Shown here in pieces: positions 33,351 to 36,204 of a stretch of DNA of 36,204 nucleotides. The position numbers and the translations under genes are program-made. The DNA is from Clostridiales bacterium (GTDB taxonomy: Bacteria > Bacillota > Clostridia > Oscillospirales > CAG-272), in assembly GCA_012522015.1 (NCBI GenBank), contig JAAYLD010000049.1:1-36204 (forward strand), given 5' to 3'. Positions within the stretch are counted from its first letter, which is position 1; the number at the start of each line of letters is the position of its first letter. The notes under the pieces were generated by a model, which saw only the letters and a program-made list of their open reading frames with translations, was not told where the DNA came from and did not search any database.

Positions 33351-33412
33351 TTTGCCCGCTCTTCCTTTCGCAATTATATAGTTATATACTGCATTTTTTC
33401 AAACACCATGGT

Positions 33413-33441
33413 ATTATATCATACAAGATAAGCAATTGCAA
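33413..33441 (-). promoter_or_regulatory. predicted sigma-A promoter of rpmE
   Basis: On the minus strand TTGCAA-N17-TATAAT, ending about 60 bases before the rpmE start. Confidence 0.65.
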
Positions 33442-33491
33442 TATATTTATTTTTCTTTATTGATATTTTTAAGTTTTTTTCGCATTTTTCA

Positions 33492-34220
33492 TCATAGACG
33501 GGCTGTCATATCGCTGCGCAGCCTTGATATTATCTTTTTTTCAAGGCGGGATATATATGATTGCGATATGCCAAGCATGTCGGCGACTTCCTTTTGTGTG
33601 CGCTCGCCGCCACCATTAAGCCCGAAACGAAGCGTTATGATTATCTGTTCGCGCTCAGAAAGCTTTGATACAGCCTCGCGCAACATCCTGTAATCCTCCT
33701 CATGCTCAAGCTTACGATACACTATATCTCCATCGCAGCCAAGCACATCGGACAGGAGAAGCTCGTTGCCATCCCAATCAACATTGAGAGGTTCGTCAAT
33801 CGACACATCAGACCTTCGTCCGGAATTTTTTCTAATAAACATAAGTATTTCATTTTCGATACAGCGGGATGCGTATGTGGCAAGTTTAATATTTTTGTCC
33901 ACGCGAAAAGTTTTGATTGCTTTAACAAGGCCAATCGTGCCTATGCTGATTAGATCCTCGATATCAGCGCCCGTATTTTCAAACTTTTTCGCAATATATA
34001 CGACAAGCCTTAGATTGTGCTCAACAAGGACATTTGAAAGCTCATGTTCTACGCTGATACGCTCAAGAATACTTGCCTCCTCCTCCGGTGAAAGCGGAGG
34101 AGGCAGTGTATCAGCTCCATTTATATAATATACCTCACCGTTGCGAATAAAATTAGAGAGCCGAGTTAAAATTTCCTTTATCTTTATGAGTGCCACTGAA
34201 ACTTTTTCTCTTATCTTCAT
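33492..34220 (-). CDS. sigE: sporulation sigma factor sigma-E precursor
   Basis: A 242-residue sigma-70-family factor active in the mother cell after asymmetric division. The N-terminal pro-segment (about residues 1-30) ends just before [16 protein letters not shown], matching the processed region of B. subtilis SigE (EVYYIGGSEALPPPLS). Region 2 shows [30 protein letters not shown] and region 2.4 [14 protein letters not shown], each with near identity to known SigE. Region 4 has [22 protein letters not shown]. The gene follows spoIIGA by 44 bases, the classic operon, so the precursor is cleaved by its neighbour's product. A GGGGAG site precedes the ATG. Confidence 0.97.
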   Translation of the reverse strand: MKIREKVSVALIKIKEILTRLSNFIRNGEVYYINGADTLPPPLSPEEEASILERISVEHELSNVLVEHNLRLVVYIAKKFENTGADIEDLISIGTIGLVKAIKTFRVDKNIKLATYASRCIENEILMFIRKNSGRRSDVSIDEPLNVDWDGNELLLSDVLGCDGDIVYRKLEHEEDYRMLREAVSKLSEREQIIITLRFGLNGGGERTQKEVADMLGISQSYISRLEKKIISRLRSDMTARL

Positions 34221-34264
34221 GCTATTTCACTCCCCTCTCTAATATATTATTTATATAATGCGCC

Positions 34265-35128
34265 CTATATTAATGCCGCGGGTAAAACTGCGTCACATCC
34301 ACCAAAGTCCTGCCGCTCGCCTGACAATGCAATAATAGCGTCTACTGTATGCCATCTGCTCCCGCGCCGTATTCGGATTTCATCCGGCACATAACCAAAT
34401 AGAATTGTGCCACCTCCCGCTCCCCTCATCGGAAGGATTCGCACCCGCCCGATTCTGTCACTTGATATAGAGCTCATCGCCGCGGCATCGGGTGCGCCAT
34501 ATGCAAGCGCTTCAATCTCAGCCGGAATGACACCGCGAAGCCTGTCTGCGCGAACTATAATGGCAGGTCGTCCCGATATGGGCTCACATAAAAGGTTGCC
34601 GCTGTCAAGAAGCGCCATGAGGTGTTTTTTTCGCCTGCCATCCGTTATCTCAAGATTAACAGTGCGTACGCCTATCCAGCGGCGAAGTACACGGCAGCCA
34701 ACGATAACTGCAGAAACTGCTGTCGCCGCAACAAGCAAAAGTATGAATGTACCTCCACCATCATCACCCGCATCCGCGCCATCAGTAACAGAATAACCTT
34801 CGCCAAGTGAATATACAGCCGTCATCATGCCGCCAAGAGCGCTGCCAACACAAAACAGCACGAGAGTAGCCGTTGCCAGACGTACGAACCCTGCATTTTT
34901 ATAAGCAATAAAACACATCAGAGCCGACACGATGGCGCACATGATGAAGTAAATTACACCTCCGTCGCCGTATATGATTGCAAGAACCGAGAAAAGCGAA
35001 CCTGTGGCAGCTGATGTGCACATGCGGGGTGTTGTCATACGAAGCGATAAGAGACGCCCTGTTATATAAAGCGAGATGAAGTCCATGCTAAAATTTACAG
35101 CGAATAATATATCAGCGTAGACTGTCAA
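34265..35128 (-). CDS. spoIIGA: sigma-E processing peptidase SpoIIGA
   Basis: A 287-residue membrane aspartic protease that removes the pro-segment of sigma-E when triggered from the forespore. The N-terminal half has about five membrane segments (for example ILFAVNFSMDFISLYITGRLL at 7-27). The cytoplasmic protease domain carries ALLDSGNLL with the catalytic Asp at 175. Between the fourth and fifth helices is a short Asp/Gly-rich loop (about 114-126). The start is TTG with GGAGG six bases upstream. It is slightly shorter than the B. subtilis protein (about 309). Confidence 0.95.
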   Translation of the reverse strand: MTVYADILFAVNFSMDFISLYITGRLLSLRMTTPRMCTSAATGSLFSVLAIIYGDGGVIYFIMCAIVSALMCFIAYKNAGFVRLATATLVLFCVGSALGGMMTAVYSLGEGYSVTDGADAGDDGGGTFILLLVAATAVSAVIVGCRVLRRWIGVRTVNLEITDGRRKKHLMALLDSGNLLCEPISGRPAIIVRADRLRGVIPAEIEALAYGAPDAAAMSSISSDRIGRVRILPMRGAGGGTILFGYVPDEIRIRRGSRWHTVDAIIALSGERQDFGGCDAVLPAALI

Positions 35129-35162
35129 AGTACGCCTCCCACAATCATTATGGCTTAAGTAT

Positions 35163-35203
35163 AGCCCGCTACCTGAAGCGAAGTGCGTCAGAAATAGCGG
35201 GCT
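35163..35203 (-). terminator. hairpin between the DUF1015 gene and spoIIGA
   Basis: AGCCCGCTA and TAGCGGGCT form a perfect nine-pair stem with a long loop. The downstream T-tract is poor, so it may be a weak terminator or attenuator before spoIIGA. Confidence 0.4.
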
Positions 35204-35241
35204 TCTATTGTATAATAAACGGTGATATGGCGTAAAAGTTG

Positions 35242-36204
35242 TCAGCCGGATAGTTCTGCGTCGGTTTTAATCCTTCGGGCTTCAACATAGTATCGCTTAT
35301 CGTCAGCGCTGCCTATTGAAAATGCCTTGCGAGGTAGGGGGCCATACTTTATAACCGACGCAAAAAGCTCATTTTTCTTCATACCTGTAAATGAAAAGCC
35401 AACGGCATCACGCCGAGTCTCAGCCAGACGGTTTAAGTTTTCCATGCCATGTATATAATCAACAACAGGCTTTTTTCCGGGGGATGAATTAATATACTCA
35501 TCAAGGAAAGCATCAAGCGTGCCAACAGTCAGCATGTGCGGGGCTGTTGTAAAGTATACTTCGCCTTTTGTGCCATATGACTTATAATAAATTACTTGAT
35601 GATGCTCCGGTAGCGTTTCATTTCGTGAGTTTTCCTGCGCGTAAAGCGTCAGAGCAGAGATAAGGCGTCCGGGATCAACGCCTATAACAAGGCGATATAT
35701 CGGCTCAAACTTAACTGACGTGTCATGAATATTGACAAGCTCGACCAAGGCACGGCGTGCCGGATGGTTCGCCGCTTCCTCTTTTGTTAATGACCTCTTA
35801 ATCTCTTCCCAGTATGTTTTCGCTGCGGCAAGAGAATGGTTTCCGTCGCCGACGGCAAATATGAGAGGATCTTTATCACTTCCATACATATCACAAAGTC
35901 GATTTGGCTCAGCAAGTCCAGAAAGAGCTTTTCTCACACGCTCGCAGGCTTCAGAATCAAGCACCCATCCTGTAATATTCCCGCCGCCATAAAGCTCGCC
36001 GTCATAAACAGGCTTACCGCTTGGTTTTACCTGTTCAATGACTGTGCGGCCCGGGTCGTCAATCAACATCATAATATGCGGAAGCTCAAGCGGCGCGCCT
36101 TTCCTTATATGAACGCGAGGCGGGATCCGCTCAAGTACCGTTCCTTCTGTCGCACGTATAAGCGACTTTGATGTGGGCGTATAATCATATTCCTCAAGAT
36201 CGAC
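35242..36204 (-). CDS. DUF1015-family protein (N-terminus beyond window)
   Basis: The frame is open to the right edge of the window, giving 320 residues plus the stop, so the first part of the roughly 400-residue protein is missing. Family landmarks are ATEGTVLERIPPRVHIRKGA, then ELPHIMMLIDDP, IFAVGDGNHSLAAAKTYWE and GFSFTGMKKNELF. Proteins of this family are widespread in Clostridia and often lie near serine or phosphoglycerate dehydrogenase genes. No activity is established. The DGNHS block looks like a catalytic or binding loop. It is separated from spoIIGA by a hairpin. Confidence 0.9.
   Translation of the reverse strand, partial: VDLEEYDYTPTSKSLIRATEGTVLERIPPRVHIRKGAPLELPHIMMLIDDPGRTVIEQVKPSGKPVYDGELYGGGNITGWVLDSEACERVRKALSGLAEPNRLCDMYGSDKDPLIFAVGDGNHSLAAAKTYWEEIKRSLTKEEAANHPARRALVELVNIHDTSVKFEPIYRLVIGVDPGRLISALTLYAQENSRNETLPEHHQVIYYKSYGTKGEVYFTTAPHMLTVGTLDAFLDEYINSSPGKKPVVDYIHGMENLNRLAETRRDAVGFSFTGMKKNELFASVIKYGPLPRKAFSIGSADDKRYYVEARRIKTDAELSG

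Noticed and set aside
1-36204. CRISPR array, insertion sequences or ribosomal RNA
   Set aside because: No regularly spaced direct repeats, transposase frames or rRNA-like conserved segments were recognised on either strand.

Overview
The window looks like chromosomal DNA from an anaerobic, spore-forming member of the Clostridia, probably a gut lineage. The clearest markers are an adjacent spoIIGA-sigE pair for mother-cell sporulation, a biotin-dependent Na+ pump operon, glycoside hydrolases of families GH29 and GH27, and zinc-type ribosomal protein L31. The lineage cannot be named more finely from the sequence alone.

Layout, left to right. (1) At 1-1120 is the 5' part of a GH29 alpha-L-fucosidase gene. 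(2) At 1262-5426 is a run of five broken genes: a radical SAM protein, two zinc-ribbon proteins, a small membrane protein and a LuxR regulator with an MFS-like membrane half. All carry single-base indels and/or amber codons. (3) An intact flavodoxin-fold reductase, tRNA-Leu(UAG), tRNA-Val(GAC), then gltX and glnS lie at 5658-10239. (4) A DivIVA-like coiled-coil gene is coupled to an XRE/TPR regulator, facing an amidohydrolase (10480-12891). (5) A five-gene Na+-pumping decarboxylase/transcarboxylase operon fills 13240-18375. (6) A GH27 alpha-galactosidase and a small CxxC protein follow. (7) A decayed locus with a secreted small protein, an ABC ATPase and an FtsX/MacB-like permease lies at 20106-23833.

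(8) The most interesting part is 23945-27182: a Y-family DNA polymerase, a regulatory region with two face-to-face perfect-consensus promoters and three identical-geometry operators (ATACGCA-N6-TGCGTAT), an XRE repressor, an ImmA/IrrE metallopeptidase and an SRAP (YedK/HMCES) abasic-site protein. Together these look like a self-contained DNA-damage regulon in which repressor cleavage by the ImmA/IrrE protease would replace LexA, comparable to DdrO/IrrE of Deinococcus.

(9) The right end holds a CBS-domain protein, a membrane-anchored protein with three PEGA-like repeats next to a phosphodiester glycosidase, yigZ, hflX, rpmE, sigE, spoIIGA and the 3' part of a DUF1015 gene.

Damage is sharply partitioned. 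About twelve inferred indels and three in-frame amber codons fall in the accessory blocks 1262-5426 and 20106-23833, and none was seen in the roughly 28 kb of other genes. This favours real gene decay over poor assembly, although many of the indels lie in homopolymers.
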